From positions 3,410,001 to 3,474,000 of the forward strand of contig NC_009952.1 in assembly GCF_000018145.1 (NCBI RefSeq): DNA of 64,000 nt, in the 5' to 3' direction. This DNA is from Dinoroseobacter shibae DFL 12 = DSM 16493. Its GTDB lineage: Bacteria > Pseudomonadota > Alphaproteobacteria > Rhodobacterales > Rhodobacteraceae. How positions within the stretch are numbered: the first letter of the stretch is position 1; each line of letters opens with the position of its first letter. Below the pieces are notes generated by a model, which did not search any database, was not told where the DNA came from, and saw only the letters and a list, made by a program, of their open reading frames with translations. Of this stretch, positions 25,832 to 35,106 are shown piece by piece. A program made the position numbers and the translations under genes.

Positions 25832-25880
25832 TGTGCCATTATAAATGCTGCATGCGCAAAATATCTTTGACCTGCATCAA
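25832..25880 (-). promoter_or_regulatory. FNR-type class II promoter of the Crp/Fnr gene
   Basis: On the reverse strand TTGATGCAGGTCAA (25867-25880) is a near-palindromic FNR/DNR box (TTGAT-N4-ATCAA type). A perfect TATAAT -10 box lies at 25838-25843. A transcription start near 25832 would place the box centre at about -41.5, the exact class II activation position. No good -35 is present, as expected for an activator-dependent promoter. Confidence 0.65.
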
Positions 25881-25990
25881 TTTTTGGGCGGTACGTTTCA
25901 AGACATAGGACCTGAGACAGCCTGATGCGCGCCGATGTCAGACGCCGCGGGCGCCCCGGGTCTCACCCCGGGACAGCGTGGTGGTTTCGG

Positions 25991-27064
25991 TCATGCGTTC
26001 CCGTCCGCGATGAGTTGACGCGCGATCATTCGAAAGGACTCAGCCTGCGGGCTTTGTGGATGGGACACCACGATGGGTGTTCCGCCATCGGCGGCCATGC
26101 GGATCGACATGTCGAGCGGGATTTCCGCCATCACCGGCACGCCGAGCTTGGCGGCCTCGTCCCGCACGCCGCCATGGCCGAAGACATGTTCCTCGTGGCC
26201 GCATTGGGAACAGATATGGGTGCTCATGTTCTCGATCATCCCCAGGATCGGCGTACCCAGCTTGTTGAACATGTCGATCCCCTTGCGGGCATCGAGCAGG
26301 GCGATGTCCTGCGGCGTCGAGACGATGATCGCACCGGTCACTTCGGCCTTCTGGGCGAGGGTCATCTGCACGTCGCCCGTGCCCGGGGGCAGGTCCACCA
26401 GCAGCACGTCGAGCGCGCCCCATTGCACCTGGGTGAGCATCTGCTGCAGCGCGCCCATGAGCATCGGGCCACGCCAGACCACCGCCTCGTTCTCGCCCGT
26501 CATCAGGCCGAGGGACATCAGCGTGACGCCATGGTTGCGCAGGGGCAGGATGGTCTTGCCATCGGGGCTGGCCGGGCGACCGGACACGCCAAGCATACGC
26601 GGCTGGCTCGGCCCGTAGACATCCGCATCGAGCAGCCCGACGCGCCGCCCCTCGGCCGCCAGTGCGGTGGCAAGGTTCGAGGCGACCGTGGACTTGCCCA
26701 CCCCGCCCTTGCCGCTGGCAATCGCGAGGATGCGGTCGATGCCCGGGATCTTCTGCGGCCCCGCCGGCCCGGCGGCCTTGGCGCTCTGCGGTTTCAACTC
26801 CGGTGGCGCGGCGGGGGCGGCATGGGCGGTCATCACCGCCGACACGCTGGCGACCCCCGCCAGCGCCTTGAGCCTGGCTTCGGCCTCGGCCCGGGCCGGT
26901 TCGACCTCGGCGGCACGCTTGGGGTCCACCTCCATCACGAAGCGGACGACGCCGTCATCCACCGTCAGAGCGCGGATCATACCAGCCGAGACGAGGTCCC
27001 CGCCACCGAGCGGGTCCTTCACCTGTTTGAGGGTTTCAAGAACGGCGTCGCGGGTGACGCTCAT
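25991..27064 (-). CDS. Mrp/NBP35-type iron-sulfur cluster carrier ATPase (ApbC)
   Basis: The product has 357 residues. The N-terminal DUF59/MIP18-like domain (about residues 1-85) is followed by a deviant Walker A IASGKGGVGKSTVASNLATA, PQPRMLGVSG-type switch regions, DLPPGTGDVQMTLAQK and the CxxC of STHICSQCGHEEHVFG that holds a bridging 4Fe-4S cluster. It is a scaffold or carrier for cluster delivery. It overlaps the DUF6494 gene by four bases, so the two are coupled. Confidence 0.93.
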   Translation of the reverse strand: MSVTRDAVLETLKQVKDPLGGGDLVSAGMIRALTVDDGVVRFVMEVDPKRAAEVEPARAEAEARLKALAGVASVSAVMTAHAAPAAPPELKPQSAKAAGPAGPQKIPGIDRILAIASGKGGVGKSTVASNLATALAAEGRRVGLLDADVYGPSQPRMLGVSGRPASPDGKTILPLRNHGVTLMSLGLMTGENEAVVWRGPMLMGALQQMLTQVQWGALDVLLVDLPPGTGDVQMTLAQKAEVTGAIIVSTPQDIALLDARKGIDMFNKLGTPILGMIENMSTHICSQCGHEEHVFGHGGVRDEAAKLGVPVMAEIPLDMSIRMAADGGTPIVVSHPQSPQAESFRMIARQLIADGNA

Positions 27065-27258
27065 GCGTCGGGTGCCTGGATCGTGCCGGTCACCACGTGT
27101 TCAAGGTTCACCCCGTCGATGGTCAGAACCACCTTCGCCTCGAAGGTCTTGCCCGCGGTGCCGTCGGCATTGCGCATGGCCTCTTCGATGGCCTGCTGGG
27201 AGGTGACACCCACCTGCTTGAGGAATTTCCGCATGCTCATGTTGAATTCGTCACTCAT
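27061..27258 (-). CDS. DUF6494 family small protein
   Basis: The product has 65 residues, starting MSDEFNMSMRKFLKQVGVTS and ending with TIDGVNLEHVVTGTIQAPDA. I recognise it as DUF6494, a small alphaproteobacterial family repeatedly found just before mrp. Its function is unknown. The ATGA overlap with mrp implies a linked role in Fe-S delivery (inference). Confidence 0.75.
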   Translation of the reverse strand: MSDEFNMSMRKFLKQVGVTSQQAIEEAMRNADGTAGKTFEAKVVLTIDGVNLEHVVTGTIQAPDA

Positions 27259-27543
27259 GGCGATCTCCTTTCGTCTCGCTTGTGTTCACACCGTGTTGAC
27301 CCGGCGCGTAACGGGCGTCAAGCCGCGCGACGATGACTTTCCGATCGGGCGTTTCAGGCCGCGTGATGCGGAGCAAGGCCTGGGACCGTAAAAGCGCCTG
27401 AGGGGCCCGTTTTGCGGCCTGCGAAGAGCCCCGGCCCCATGCGAGCGCGTTTTCTTTTGGCGCATGGGTGATCTTGCCCGGTTTACAGATCGGCCGCCGC
27501 GCGCCAAACCGGAGCCCGTTGTATCAGTATTCCGGAGCCGCGC

Positions 27544-28491
27544 TTGGCCCTCAGTTTCACCCGTTTCAAGGACCGCATCTGGGGCGGGTTCGACGCAAGC
27601 CTGCGCGCGCTCGCAGGGATGCCCGGATGGGTGCAGACCCTGGCCTACGGCCCGCTGCAGGGGCTGTTTCTCGTGGCCTATCTGCTGCCGGGCACGCCGC
27701 TGGCGAAAACCTCGCGGGATTTCGCAGCCCTGCTGGGCCGTCGGGATGCCTTTGCCATGTATCGGCAGTTCGCCCGGCAGTTTGCCTTCGGACTGCAACG
27801 GATGGAGATGCTGCGCAGCGGCCAGGCGCAGGCGCTCGGGGCGATGCTGGACATCCCGCGGGCCGATTTGATCGACCGTGCCCTGAGCGAAGGCAAGGGT
27901 GCGGTGATCGCCATGCCCCATTGCCATGCCTCGATTGCCATGGTGCGCGGGCTGGCGGCCCGGTATCCGGTCCTGATGCTCGTCCGCGAGAGCCGGGAAG
28001 GCGCCCGCGCGGAGGCGCAGCGCAGCTACTATGACCATCTCGGGTGCGACTGCGTCGACGTGCGCCGCACCAGCGACGCCGCGGTCGCCCGGGTGGTGCT
28101 CAAGGCGCTTCGGCAGGGCAAGCTGGTGGTCGGTGTCGTGGATCGTATCCAGGCCGCGCCCCTCGCAGAGGAGCCCTATGACAAGATGCGCGACATGGTG
28201 CGGGTCGATGCCTTCGGTCAGCCAGTGGGCTGGATCGGATGGCCGGTCCGGTTTGCCGCGCGGCTCGGCAGCCCGATCCTGCCTGCGATGGTGGCGCAGA
28301 CACCGACCCGCATCGTCCTGCACCTGTCTCCGCCGCGCCGCCCCGAGGACCTGCAGACCGCAACGCAAGCGATCGCGGACGATCTGGCAACCCTGATCCG
28401 GGCCCATCCGGCCGAATGGGTGTTTCTTTATGACAAGCACTGGCGTCAGGTGCTGGACAGGGCCCGAGCGGACCCACCGCAATTGACCTAG
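27544..28491 (+). CDS. LpxL/HtrB-like acyltransferase family protein with atypical active site
   Basis: The product has 315 residues, starting at TTG 27544, which has GGAG six bases upstream. General layout (N-terminal hydrophobic stretch, MYRQFARQFAFGLQRMEML, KGAVIAMPHCHASIAMVRGL, LVVGVVDRIQAAPL, WVFLYDKHWRQV) matches the lysophospholipid/lipid A acyltransferase superfamily. The usual catalytic HX4D/E is not seen: after each His of MPHCHAS no Asp or Glu follows at the right distance. It may be a divergent acyltransferase or an inactive relative. It is a single gene. Confidence 0.6.
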   Translation: MALSFTRFKDRIWGGFDASLRALAGMPGWVQTLAYGPLQGLFLVAYLLPGTPLAKTSRDFAALLGRRDAFAMYRQFARQFAFGLQRMEMLRSGQAQALGAMLDIPRADLIDRALSEGKGAVIAMPHCHASIAMVRGLAARYPVLMLVRESREGARAEAQRSYYDHLGCDCVDVRRTSDAAVARVVLKALRQGKLVVGVVDRIQAAPLAEEPYDKMRDMVRVDAFGQPVGWIGWPVRFAARLGSPILPAMVAQTPTRIVLHLSPPRRPEDLQTATQAIADDLATLIRAHPAEWVFLYDKHWRQVLDRARADPPQLT

Positions 28492-28584
28492 ATTTCCACT
28501 AGGTAAACTTCATCTTTTCGATCAATCGATTTTCGACTATCTCAAATCAGTGATACGTCCCAGCCGCAAAGACGATACGTCCGG

Positions 28585-29571
28585 ATGCAAACCGATCGAC
28601 GCGCGCCAAATACGGCCCTGACGCCCGACCCCCAGCTTCTGACGCGGCTGGCCTGGGAATGTCGTTGGATGGACCGGGCGCGCAGCCAGACGCTGGCGGA
28701 GCAGGTGCTCGAGATCACCGAAGCCCAGAGCGACGAGCATGCGCTCGCACGCGCCAGCGCCTTGCGTACCCTGGCATGGCAGGCCAAGTGGCGCGGCGAT
28801 TTCGAAGCCACGGCGTCCTTCTGCCTGCAGGCCAAGCAGCGCGTCGACCCCACAGCGGCGCGCGCGATTCTGGTGGATGTCTACTCGCTCCTCGGTGTGA
28901 TCCATTACAGCGCGGGACGGCGGGATTTTGCCGGGCGGATGGTGCAGCGCGGCATGAACCTTCTGGACGAGTCGGTGCCGGCCGAGGGACATGTGGACAT
29001 CCACATCACCCGCTCCACGATCCTGCGCTACCGGGGGCGCATGGAAGAGGCCCGCCAGGCGCTGGAGATTGCCTGGGACCATGCCAGTGGCGCGGAAAAG
29101 GCCCGGGTGGAGCACAACATCGCCCGCGCGCATATCCATGACAGCGCGGCGGCCAAGGCCGCGCAGCACGCGGAAACCGCGCTGGAACTCGGCCGTCGCT
29201 TTAACAGCCGGGTGATCCTGCCCTATGCTCTGGAGGTGCTCGGCGCTGCGCTGATCCAGCAGGGTGCGGCCGACAAGGCCCTGCCCCATCTCGAAGAAGG
29301 CCTGGCCCTGGCACGGACCGAGGGGGACCGCCGCGCATGTTGCCAGATCCTGAAGGAGAGCGGCCATGCGCACCATCTGCTCGGGAACCCGCAAGGTGCG
29401 CTCGACCATCTGACCGAAGGGCAGGCCATCGCCAAGGAGATGGGTTATCCGTTGTGGCTCATGGCGTTCTCGGAATCGCTCGGCGCGATCTACGAAGAGG
29501 CCGGCGAGTACCAGAAGGCGGCCCTGGCCTACAAGGAAGTCGTGGCCCTGCAGAACGCCATTCGCGACTGA
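28585..29571 (+). CDS. Tetratricopeptide-repeat protein, unknown role
   Basis: The product has 328 residues and is almost entirely helical with TPR-like units, for example ALRTLAWQAKWRGDFEATAS, DVYSLLGVIHYSAGRRDFAG, ALEVLGAALIQQGAADKALP and SLGAIYEEAGEYQKAALAYK. There is no signal peptide, membrane segment or catalytic domain. It resembles the TPR sensory half of TPR-GGDEF proteins but has no GGDEF part and no such remnant after the stop, so it looks complete. It is monocistronic; a 30-base hairpin follows at 29681. Confidence 0.7.
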   Translation: MQTDRRAPNTALTPDPQLLTRLAWECRWMDRARSQTLAEQVLEITEAQSDEHALARASALRTLAWQAKWRGDFEATASFCLQAKQRVDPTAARAILVDVYSLLGVIHYSAGRRDFAGRMVQRGMNLLDESVPAEGHVDIHITRSTILRYRGRMEEARQALEIAWDHASGAEKARVEHNIARAHIHDSAAAKAAQHAETALELGRRFNSRVILPYALEVLGAALIQQGAADKALPHLEEGLALARTEGDRRACCQILKESGHAHHLLGNPQGALDHLTEGQAIAKEMGYPLWLMAFSESLGAIYEEAGEYQKAALAYKEVVALQNAIRD

Positions 29572-29680
29572 ACCAGACCTGAACCCAAAGACCGGATCAC
29601 CGCATTTCCGAGCCACACACCGCGCATCATCGAACACCAAATTCCCCGTGGGCTTCGGGCTGACCGAGGCCGCATCGGCA

Positions 29681-29710
29681 GTCTCAGGCTCTCGCCCGAG
29701 AGCCGGAGAC
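29681..29710. terminator. Long hairpin between convergent TPR gene and aroC
   Basis: GTCTC-A-GGCTCTCG / CGAGAGCC-G-GAGAC forms a 13-pair stem with one mismatch and a very short loop. It lies 110 bases past the TPR stop and 29 bases past the aroC stop. There is no T-run on either side, so it may be a bidirectional terminator or an mRNA 3' stabilising element. Confidence 0.45.
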
Positions 29711-29738
29711 CCACGTCGGGGGGCGACCGGGCTGATGC

Positions 29739-30842
29739 CTAGCCGATCGCGCCGCGCGGCCCGTCGCCCACCTGGCCGCGATGCAGCAGCAGGTGATCGA
29801 GCAGAACGCAGGCCATCATCGCCTCGGCCACGGGCACGGCGCGGATGCCGACGCAGGGGTCGTGGCGGCCCTTGGTGATGATCTCTGCGGGCGCGCCGGA
29901 CTTGGTGATCGTCTGTCGTGTGGTCAGGATCGACGAGGTCGGCTTGACGGCGAACCTCACCACCACGTCCTGCCCGGTGGAGATGCCGCCCAGGATGCCC
30001 CCCGCATGGTTGGAGCTGTATTCAGGACCATCCCCGCCCATGAAGATCTCATCGGCATTGGCCTCCCCGGTCAGGGACGCCGCCGCCATCCCCTCGCCGA
30101 TCTCCACGGCCTTGACCGCGTTGATGGACATCATCGCCGCGGCGAGATCCGTGTCGAGCTTGGCATAGATCGGCGCGCCGAGACCCACGGGCACACCGCG
30201 CGCCGTCACCTCGATCACCGCGCCCACGGAACTGCCCGCCTTGCGCAGCCCGTCGAGATAGGCCGCCCAATCTTCCGCCGCTGCGGCGTCCGGGGTCCAG
30301 AACGGGTTCTGGTCGATCTGCTCCCAGTCGAACCGGGCGCGGTCGATGCCGTGCGGGCCCATCTGGGTCATGTAGCCGGTGATCCGCAGATCCGGCACGA
30401 GCGCGCCAAGGGCCGCCCGTGCGACCCCGCCCGCGGCCACCCGCGCGGCGGTCTCCCGCGCGCTGGAGCGCCCGCCGCCCCGGTAATCGCGAATGCCGTA
30501 TTTCTGCCAGTAGGTGATGTCCGCATGGCCCGGGCGAAACTTCTCGGCGATATCGCCGTAATCCTTGGACCGCTGGTCCGCGTTGCGGATCATCAGCTGG
30601 ATCGGGCTGCCCGTGCTCTGCCCCTCGAACACGCCCGACAGGATCTCCACCGCGTCGGGCTCCCGGCGCTGGGTGGTGAACTTGTTCTGCCCCGGTTTGC
30701 GCTTGTCCAGCCAGACCTGCAACGCCTCTTCGGTGATCGGCACACCCGGCGGGCAGCCATCCACCGTGGCGCCAAGGGCCGGCCCGTGGCTTTCCCCCCA
30801 GGTGGTGACCCGAAACAAATGACCGAAAGTGTTGAAGGACAT
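29739..30842 (-). CDS. aroC: Chorismate synthase AroC
   Basis: The product has 367 residues from ATG 30842 ([20 protein letters not shown]); a longer frame to 30893 is not family-like. Signature regions [32 protein letters not shown] and [19 protein letters not shown] are intact. It converts EPSP to chorismate with reduced FMN, the last common step of aromatic synthesis. It is a single gene upstream of which lies the petC terminator. Confidence 0.97.
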   Translation of the reverse strand: MSFNTFGHLFRVTTWGESHGPALGATVDGCPPGVPITEEALQVWLDKRKPGQNKFTTQRREPDAVEILSGVFEGQSTGSPIQLMIRNADQRSKDYGDIAEKFRPGHADITYWQKYGIRDYRGGGRSSARETAARVAAGGVARAALGALVPDLRITGYMTQMGPHGIDRARFDWEQIDQNPFWTPDAAAAEDWAAYLDGLRKAGSSVGAVIEVTARGVPVGLGAPIYAKLDTDLAAAMMSINAVKAVEIGEGMAAASLTGEANADEIFMGGDGPEYSSNHAGGILGGISTGQDVVVRFAVKPTSSILTTRQTITKSGAPAEIITKGRHDPCVGIRAVPVAEAMMACVLLDHLLLHRGQVGDGPRGAIG

Positions 30843-30936
30843 GATCGCTCCTGACCGCTGCGCGCTTTGCTCTACCCGGCCCGTGCGCGGCACTCAACCC
30901 GCCTTCCGCCCCGGGCGGTGCCGCGGCGCGGCCCGA

Positions 30937-31003
30937 GCCTCTGTCCCAGGGGACAGAGGCGAGACGAAAGACTTGCGCCGCAGGCGCTCCGCTTGCCAAG
31001 CGG
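30937..31003. repeat. Cluster of three hairpins between aroC and petC
   Basis: Three inverted repeats follow each other: GCCTCTGTCC/GGACAGAGGC (30937-30960, 10-base stem, 4-base loop), GCGCC/GGCGC (30975-30987) and CCGCTTG/CAAGCGG (30989-31003). They lie between the bc1 terminator and the aroC start, in the 5' region of aroC. No ORF is evident here. The function is unknown. Confidence 0.5.
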
Positions 31004-31004
31004 C

Positions 31005-31034
31005 AAAGAAAAACGCGCCCCGATCCGGGGCGCG
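31005..31034 (-). terminator. Rho-independent terminator of petABC
   Basis: On the reverse strand CGCGCCCCG-GAT-CGGGGCGCG gives a perfect 9-base stem with a 3-base loop, followed by TTTTTCTTT. It starts 26 bases after the petC stop. Confidence 0.85.
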
Positions 31035-31059
31035 CTCCATCCGTTTCACGAACCCGGCG

Positions 31060-31854
31060 TTATTCCGCGGGTTGGCTCTTTTCCTTGCGCTTGATCGGCG
31101 CCCAGAGGCGCTTGTTGGTCAGGTACAAAAGCACCGACAACACGATCAGGAAGGCCACGGCGGTGAAGCCCGCCTCCTTGCGTGCGTTCAGCTTGGGCTC
31201 GGCTGTCCACATCAGGAAGGCCGCCACATCCACCGCTTGTTGTTCGATGGTGGCCTCGGTGCCGTCCGCGTATTCCACATCATCGCCCCAGAGCGGCTGC
31301 GCCATGGCGAAATAGCCGCCCCACGCGTCGTTGCCATAGAGGACGGTGCCCGCTTCTTCCTTCTCCGACCCGTTATACTTGGTCAGCAGGGACGCGATAT
31401 ACTCCGCCCCGCCCATGCCGTTGAAAAGCTGGCTCAGACCGGTGCCGTAGGGCCCGTGAAAGCCTGCCCGCGCCTTCGCCATCATGCTGAGGTCAGGGGC
31501 GTTCTCCAGCGCAGATTCCGGGAAGTGGTCCGTTGGCTTTGCCGGGCGGAAATCGTCGAGTTCCGCGTCATAGACCTCGTAGAACTCCGCATAAGCCCGC
31601 ATCTGGTCCTCGGGCAGCATCGGACCGCCCTCGTCGGACAAGTTGCGGAAGGCCACGTAGCGCAGGCCATGGCACGCGGCGCAGACCTCGGTATAGACCT
31701 GCAGGCCGCGCTGGAGCTGTTGCGTATCATAGCTGCCGAAGGGGCCTTCGAACGGGAAGGCATAATCGGTGATCTCGCCGACCGACCCCGCGGCCAAGGC
31801 ACCTCCCCCGGACAGGGAAAGGGCCGTGGCGGCGATTGCGAGTTGTTTGATCAT
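31060..31854 (-). CDS. petC: Cytochrome c1, bc1 complex
   Basis: The product has 264 residues. A signal peptide ([20 protein letters not shown]) is followed by heme site [20 protein letters not shown] and a C-terminal membrane anchor ([20 protein letters not shown]). The c1 heme sits in the periplasm and passes electrons to a soluble or membrane cytochrome c. It is the last gene of petABC, 24 bases after petB, with the terminator just behind. Confidence 0.96.
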   Translation of the reverse strand: MIKQLAIAATALSLSGGGALAAGSVGEITDYAFPFEGPFGSYDTQQLQRGLQVYTEVCAACHGLRYVAFRNLSDEGGPMLPEDQMRAYAEFYEVYDAELDDFRPAKPTDHFPESALENAPDLSMMAKARAGFHGPYGTGLSQLFNGMGGAEYIASLLTKYNGSEKEEAGTVLYGNDAWGGYFAMAQPLWGDDVEYADGTEATIEQQAVDVAAFLMWTAEPKLNARKEAGFTAVAFLIVLSVLLYLTNKRLWAPIKRKEKSQPAE

Positions 31855-31878
31855 GGGTTGATCCTCTCTCTCGCCCGA

Positions 31879-33228
31879 TTATTCGGCCGGTGTCGGCGCA
31901 GCGGCCGAACCGTCGGCGGAATCCGCCTTGCCATAATGGGCTTTGAAGTCGTCTTCGATGGTTGCGGGCGGCGCCGTGGGCTTCTCGATCACGCCCAGGA
32001 GCGGCAGGATCACCAGGAAGTAGGCGAACCAGTAGGCCGACCCGATCAGCGCGATGATCGGATAGATCCCCTCGGCCGGCATCGCACCAACCCAGGTAAG
32101 CACCACGAAGTTCACGATGAACAGCCAGAACCACCACTTGAACATCGGACGATAGCGGCCCGAACGCACCGAGGAGGTGTCGAGCCACGGTGCCAACGCC
32201 ATCACGGCAATCGCGCCGAACATGGCCAGCACGCCGAAGAATGCCGCGTCGATGATCCCGCCGGTGATCCAGCTTGCGAACATCACTACCCAGACATCCG
32301 GGGTGAAGGCGCGCAGGATCGCGTAGAACGGCAGGAAGTACCATTCAGGCACGATGTGCGACGGCGTCACCAGCGGGTTTGCCTCGATGTAGTTGTCCGG
32401 GTGGCCGAGGTAGTTCGGCATGAAGCCGACCACGGCGAAGAACACCACCATGATCACGGCCAGCGCGAACAGGTCCTTGATCACGAAGTAGGGCCAGAAC
32501 GGCAGGGTGTCACGCTCAGCTTCTTCCTTCGAGGTGCGGCGCACTTCGACACCGGTCGGGTTGTTGTTGCCCGTGGTGTGGAAGGCCCAGACGTGCACGA
32601 TCGAAAGGCCCAGGATCACGAACGGCAGCAGGTAGTGCAGCGAGAAGAAGCGGGTCAGCGTGGCATTGTCCACCGCCGGTCCGCCCAGCAGCCAGGTCTG
32701 CAGCGCATCGCCCACGAAGGGGATGGCGCCGAACAGGCCGGTGATCACCGTGGCACCCCAGAAGGACATCTGACCCCAGGGCAGCACGTAGCCCATGAAG
32801 GCCGTGGCCATCATCAGCAGGTAGATCAGCATGCCGATGATCCAGGTGATCTCCCGCGGCGCCTTGTAGGAGCCGTAATAGAGGTTCCGGAAGATGTGAA
32901 GGTAGACCGCCACGAAGAACAGCGATGCGCCGTTCATGTGCAGGTAACGCAGCATGTGGCCGCCGTTCACGTTGCGCATGATGTGCTCGACGGACGCGAA
33001 GGCCATGTCCACATGGGGGACGTAATGCATCACCAGCACGATACCGGTGACGATCTGCAGGATCAGGCAGAACATGAGCACGATGCCCCAGATCCACATC
33101 CAGTTCAGGTTCTTGGGTGTGGGGATCATGATCGTGTCGTAGATGAGGCCGACGATCGGCAGGCGAGAGTGAATCCACTTCTCGCCACCGGTCTTCGGCT
33201 CGTAATGGTCGTGCGGGATGCCAGACAT
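31879..33228 (-). CDS. petB: Cytochrome b, bc1 complex
   Basis: The product has 449 residues with eight membrane helices. Visible are the b-heme region ([20 protein letters not shown]), [20 protein letters not shown] and the Qo-site motif [15 protein letters not shown]. It oxidises ubiquinol at the membrane's periplasmic side and reduces quinone at Qi. GAGAGGAACGAC precedes the ATG. It is the middle gene of petABC; the 30-residue C-terminal extension is as in Rhodobacter. Confidence 0.97.
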   Translation of the reverse strand: MSGIPHDHYEPKTGGEKWIHSRLPIVGLIYDTIMIPTPKNLNWMWIWGIVLMFCLILQIVTGIVLVMHYVPHVDMAFASVEHIMRNVNGGHMLRYLHMNGASLFFVAVYLHIFRNLYYGSYKAPREITWIIGMLIYLLMMATAFMGYVLPWGQMSFWGATVITGLFGAIPFVGDALQTWLLGGPAVDNATLTRFFSLHYLLPFVILGLSIVHVWAFHTTGNNNPTGVEVRRTSKEEAERDTLPFWPYFVIKDLFALAVIMVVFFAVVGFMPNYLGHPDNYIEANPLVTPSHIVPEWYFLPFYAILRAFTPDVWVVMFASWITGGIIDAAFFGVLAMFGAIAVMALAPWLDTSSVRSGRYRPMFKWWFWLFIVNFVVLTWVGAMPAEGIYPIIALIGSAYWFAYFLVILPLLGVIEKPTAPPATIEDDFKAHYGKADSADGSAAAPTPAE

Positions 33229-33242
33229 GTCGTTCCTCTCCC

Positions 33243-33800
33243 TTAACCGAGTTGAATTGTTGTTTCGTCGATAAACTCTACCAGCGGAACGGGCAGGTTC
33301 TCGGGGGCGGGCCCGCGACGGATGCGGCCCGAGGTGTCGTAATGCGAGCCGTGGCAGGGGCAGAACCAGCCGCCGAAGTCACCGGCATCGCCGAGCGGCA
33401 CGCAACCCAGGTGCGTACACACGCCCTGCATGATCAGCCATTCGCCATTTTCGCCGTAGGACCGGTTCTCGTCGGTCGCCGGCGCGCCTTCGTTGTTTTC
33501 GTTCCGGGCCACGGGGTCCGGCAGATCGTCCAGCGACACGGACCGGGCGTCTTCGATCTCGGCCGCGGTGCGGCGGCGGATGAACACCGGCTTGCCGAGG
33601 AACATCACGGAAATCTGCGTCCCCTCGGCAACCTCACCGATATCGACCAGGATCGAGGACAGCGCCTGAACGTCGGCGGAAGGGTTCATCTGGTTCACGA
33701 GCGGCCAGATGGCCGCGCCTGCGGTGACGGCACCTGCGCCGGCCGTAGCATAGTACAGAAAGTCCCGGCGTGTGCCGGTCTGATCCTCTGCGTGGGACAC
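33243..33800 (-). CDS. petA: Rieske iron-sulfur protein, bc1 complex
   Basis: The product has 185 residues. It starts with GTG at 33800 behind a strong TAAGGAG site. A twin-arginine-like stretch and membrane helix ([20 protein letters not shown]) anchor it. The 2Fe-2S ligands are in [10 protein letters not shown] and CPCHGSHYD. It moves between cytochrome b and c1. It heads the operon; the 268-base space upstream should hold the promoter, in which I see no clear FNR or PpsR site. Confidence 0.97.
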   Translation of the reverse strand: MSHAEDQTGTRRDFLYYATAGAGAVTAGAAIWPLVNQMNPSADVQALSSILVDIGEVAEGTQISVMFLGKPVFIRRRTAAEIEDARSVSLDDLPDPVARNENNEGAPATDENRSYGENGEWLIMQGVCTHLGCVPLGDAGDFGGWFCPCHGSHYDTSGRIRRGPAPENLPVPLVEFIDETTIQLG

Positions 33801-34068
33801 GTGGGTTCTCCTTACTCGGGGCGCAATGCGGCGCCAGCGATGACGCAGGACCGCACAGGCGGCGGCCCAACTCCATTGGGGTTATAGAAGTGCTTTTGGG
33901 ACCGTCGAGGGGACATAGGAGCGCAGTTTTGTCGCAGGGGGCTTGTTTGCGCCGCATTTTTGAAATGGGATCGCTAACGGACGCTATGCCGCGGCGCGCC
34001 TGTTCCCCGCAAATCCGCCATGCCACGGGTTTCGACCCATGATCAGCCCCCTTGTCGAGAATCGGTTG

Positions 34069-34680
34069 TCAGTTCGACGGGGTCGTCGCGATCATTGCCT
34101 CCCGTGCCAGGAACGTGTCCGCCCAGGCCGCCAGCGCCGGCCGTCCCTCGCGCCAGGACCGATCCGCGTGGCGGAAGTCGAGATAGCCCAGCGCGCAGCC
34201 CACGGCGATCTGGCTCATGTCGATCGGGGCGGCGAGATGGCTCATCCAACGGTCCTCGATCGCGTCGAGTGCGCGGGCGATCTTGGCCCATTGCCCGTCG
34301 ATCCAGGCGTCGTCCTGTTTTTCCGCCGGGCGGAAGCGGCGTTCGTAGACCATCAGGACACCCGCATCCATGATCCCGTCGGCCGTCGCCTCCAGGGTCA
34401 GCACCTCCCACAGGCGCGAGGCGGGATAGGCCTCCAGGGTGAATTTCGCATCCAGATAGCGGCAGATCACGCGGCTGTCGTACAACGCAGGCCCGTCGGG
34501 CCGTTGCAGCGCCGGGATCTTGCCCAGGGGGTTGGCCGCCTTGATCGCGGCATCGGCTTCGCCCACCACGGCCGTGGCCACGGGGGTGAAGGTCACCATG
34601 TCGTCATAACCGGTCTCGGCCAGAAGAACCCGCACCTTCCGGACGAAGGGCGAGGCGGGCGCCCCGAAAAGTTCCATCAT
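34069..34680 (-). CDS. Glutathione S-transferase family protein
   Basis: The product has 203 residues, starting MMELFGAPASPFVRKVRVLL at a TGATG junction with the upstream small gene. The thioredoxin-fold N-terminus carries SPFVRKVR in the catalytic region, NPLGKIPAL with the cis-proline, and DSRVICRYLD as the glutathione-binding loop. The helical C-terminal domain is complete. The substrate is unknown. Confidence 0.9.
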   Translation of the reverse strand: MMELFGAPASPFVRKVRVLLAETGYDDMVTFTPVATAVVGEADAAIKAANPLGKIPALQRPDGPALYDSRVICRYLDAKFTLEAYPASRLWEVLTLEATADGIMDAGVLMVYERRFRPAEKQDDAWIDGQWAKIARALDAIEDRWMSHLAAPIDMSQIAVGCALGYLDFRHADRSWREGRPALAAWADTFLAREAMIATTPSN

Positions 34681-34967
34681 CAGACGCGCCGCAACCGGAC
34701 ACGCCCGAGCACGCTGGCATCTACCTCGAACCCGATGCCATTCGGCATCCGCACGGTGCGGCGGTAACGGCCCTGGCCATTGACCTGCTGCCCTTCCGGC
34801 GCGCGGCTGAAGGCCACGCCTTCGTCCACATCCTCCATCAGGTCCTCTGCCGCCTGGTTCACCGGTGCCGGTCTCGCCCTCGCATAGGCCACCGTGGCCA
34901 AGGCCGCTGCGGCGAGCGGGCCGTATTTCAGAACAGCACTGGCGATGGGCACGACGGGAATGGGCAT
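34680..34967 (-). CDS. Small membrane-anchored protein, unknown
   Basis: The product has 95 residues: an N-terminal hydrophobic helix (ASAVLKYGPLAAAALATVAY), then an acidic stretch (EDLMEDVDEGVAF) and a basic end (GRVRLRRV). I do not recognise a family. It overlaps the GST gene by one base and is likely co-transcribed with it. Confidence 0.6.
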   Translation of the reverse strand: MPIPVVPIASAVLKYGPLAAAALATVAYARARPAPVNQAAEDLMEDVDEGVAFSRAPEGQQVNGQGRYRRTVRMPNGIGFEVDASVLGRVRLRRV

Positions 34968-35061
34968 GACGACCTCCTTGTTGCCTTACAAGGTAGGGCG
35001 CGCAGGCCGGTTCTGCAAAGTGGAAAAGCACATGCGATGCCCGGTGGGGCCACAAATGCCG

Positions 35062-35087
35062 AAGGGGCGCCCACCCGGACGCCCCTT
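35062..35087. terminator. Hairpin downstream of the secreted nuclease gene
   Basis: AAGGGGCG (35062-35069) pairs with CGCCCCTT (35080-35087) across a 10-base loop. It starts 20 bases after the nuclease stop at 35107. There is no T-run, so it is a plausible but unproven terminator. Confidence 0.5.
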
Positions 35088-35106
35088 CCCCGTCAGGCCC
35101 GCCGGA

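Noticed and set aside
30829-33246. Forward 805-codon frame across petC and petB
   Set aside because: It lies over two diagnostic bc1 genes and a terminator and has a His/Arg/Asp-rich composition typical of antisense frames.
33801-34068. Search for an FNR or PpsR site before petA
   Set aside because: No TTGAT-N4-ATCAA or TGT-N12-ACA was found in the 268-base gap, so I list no operator.
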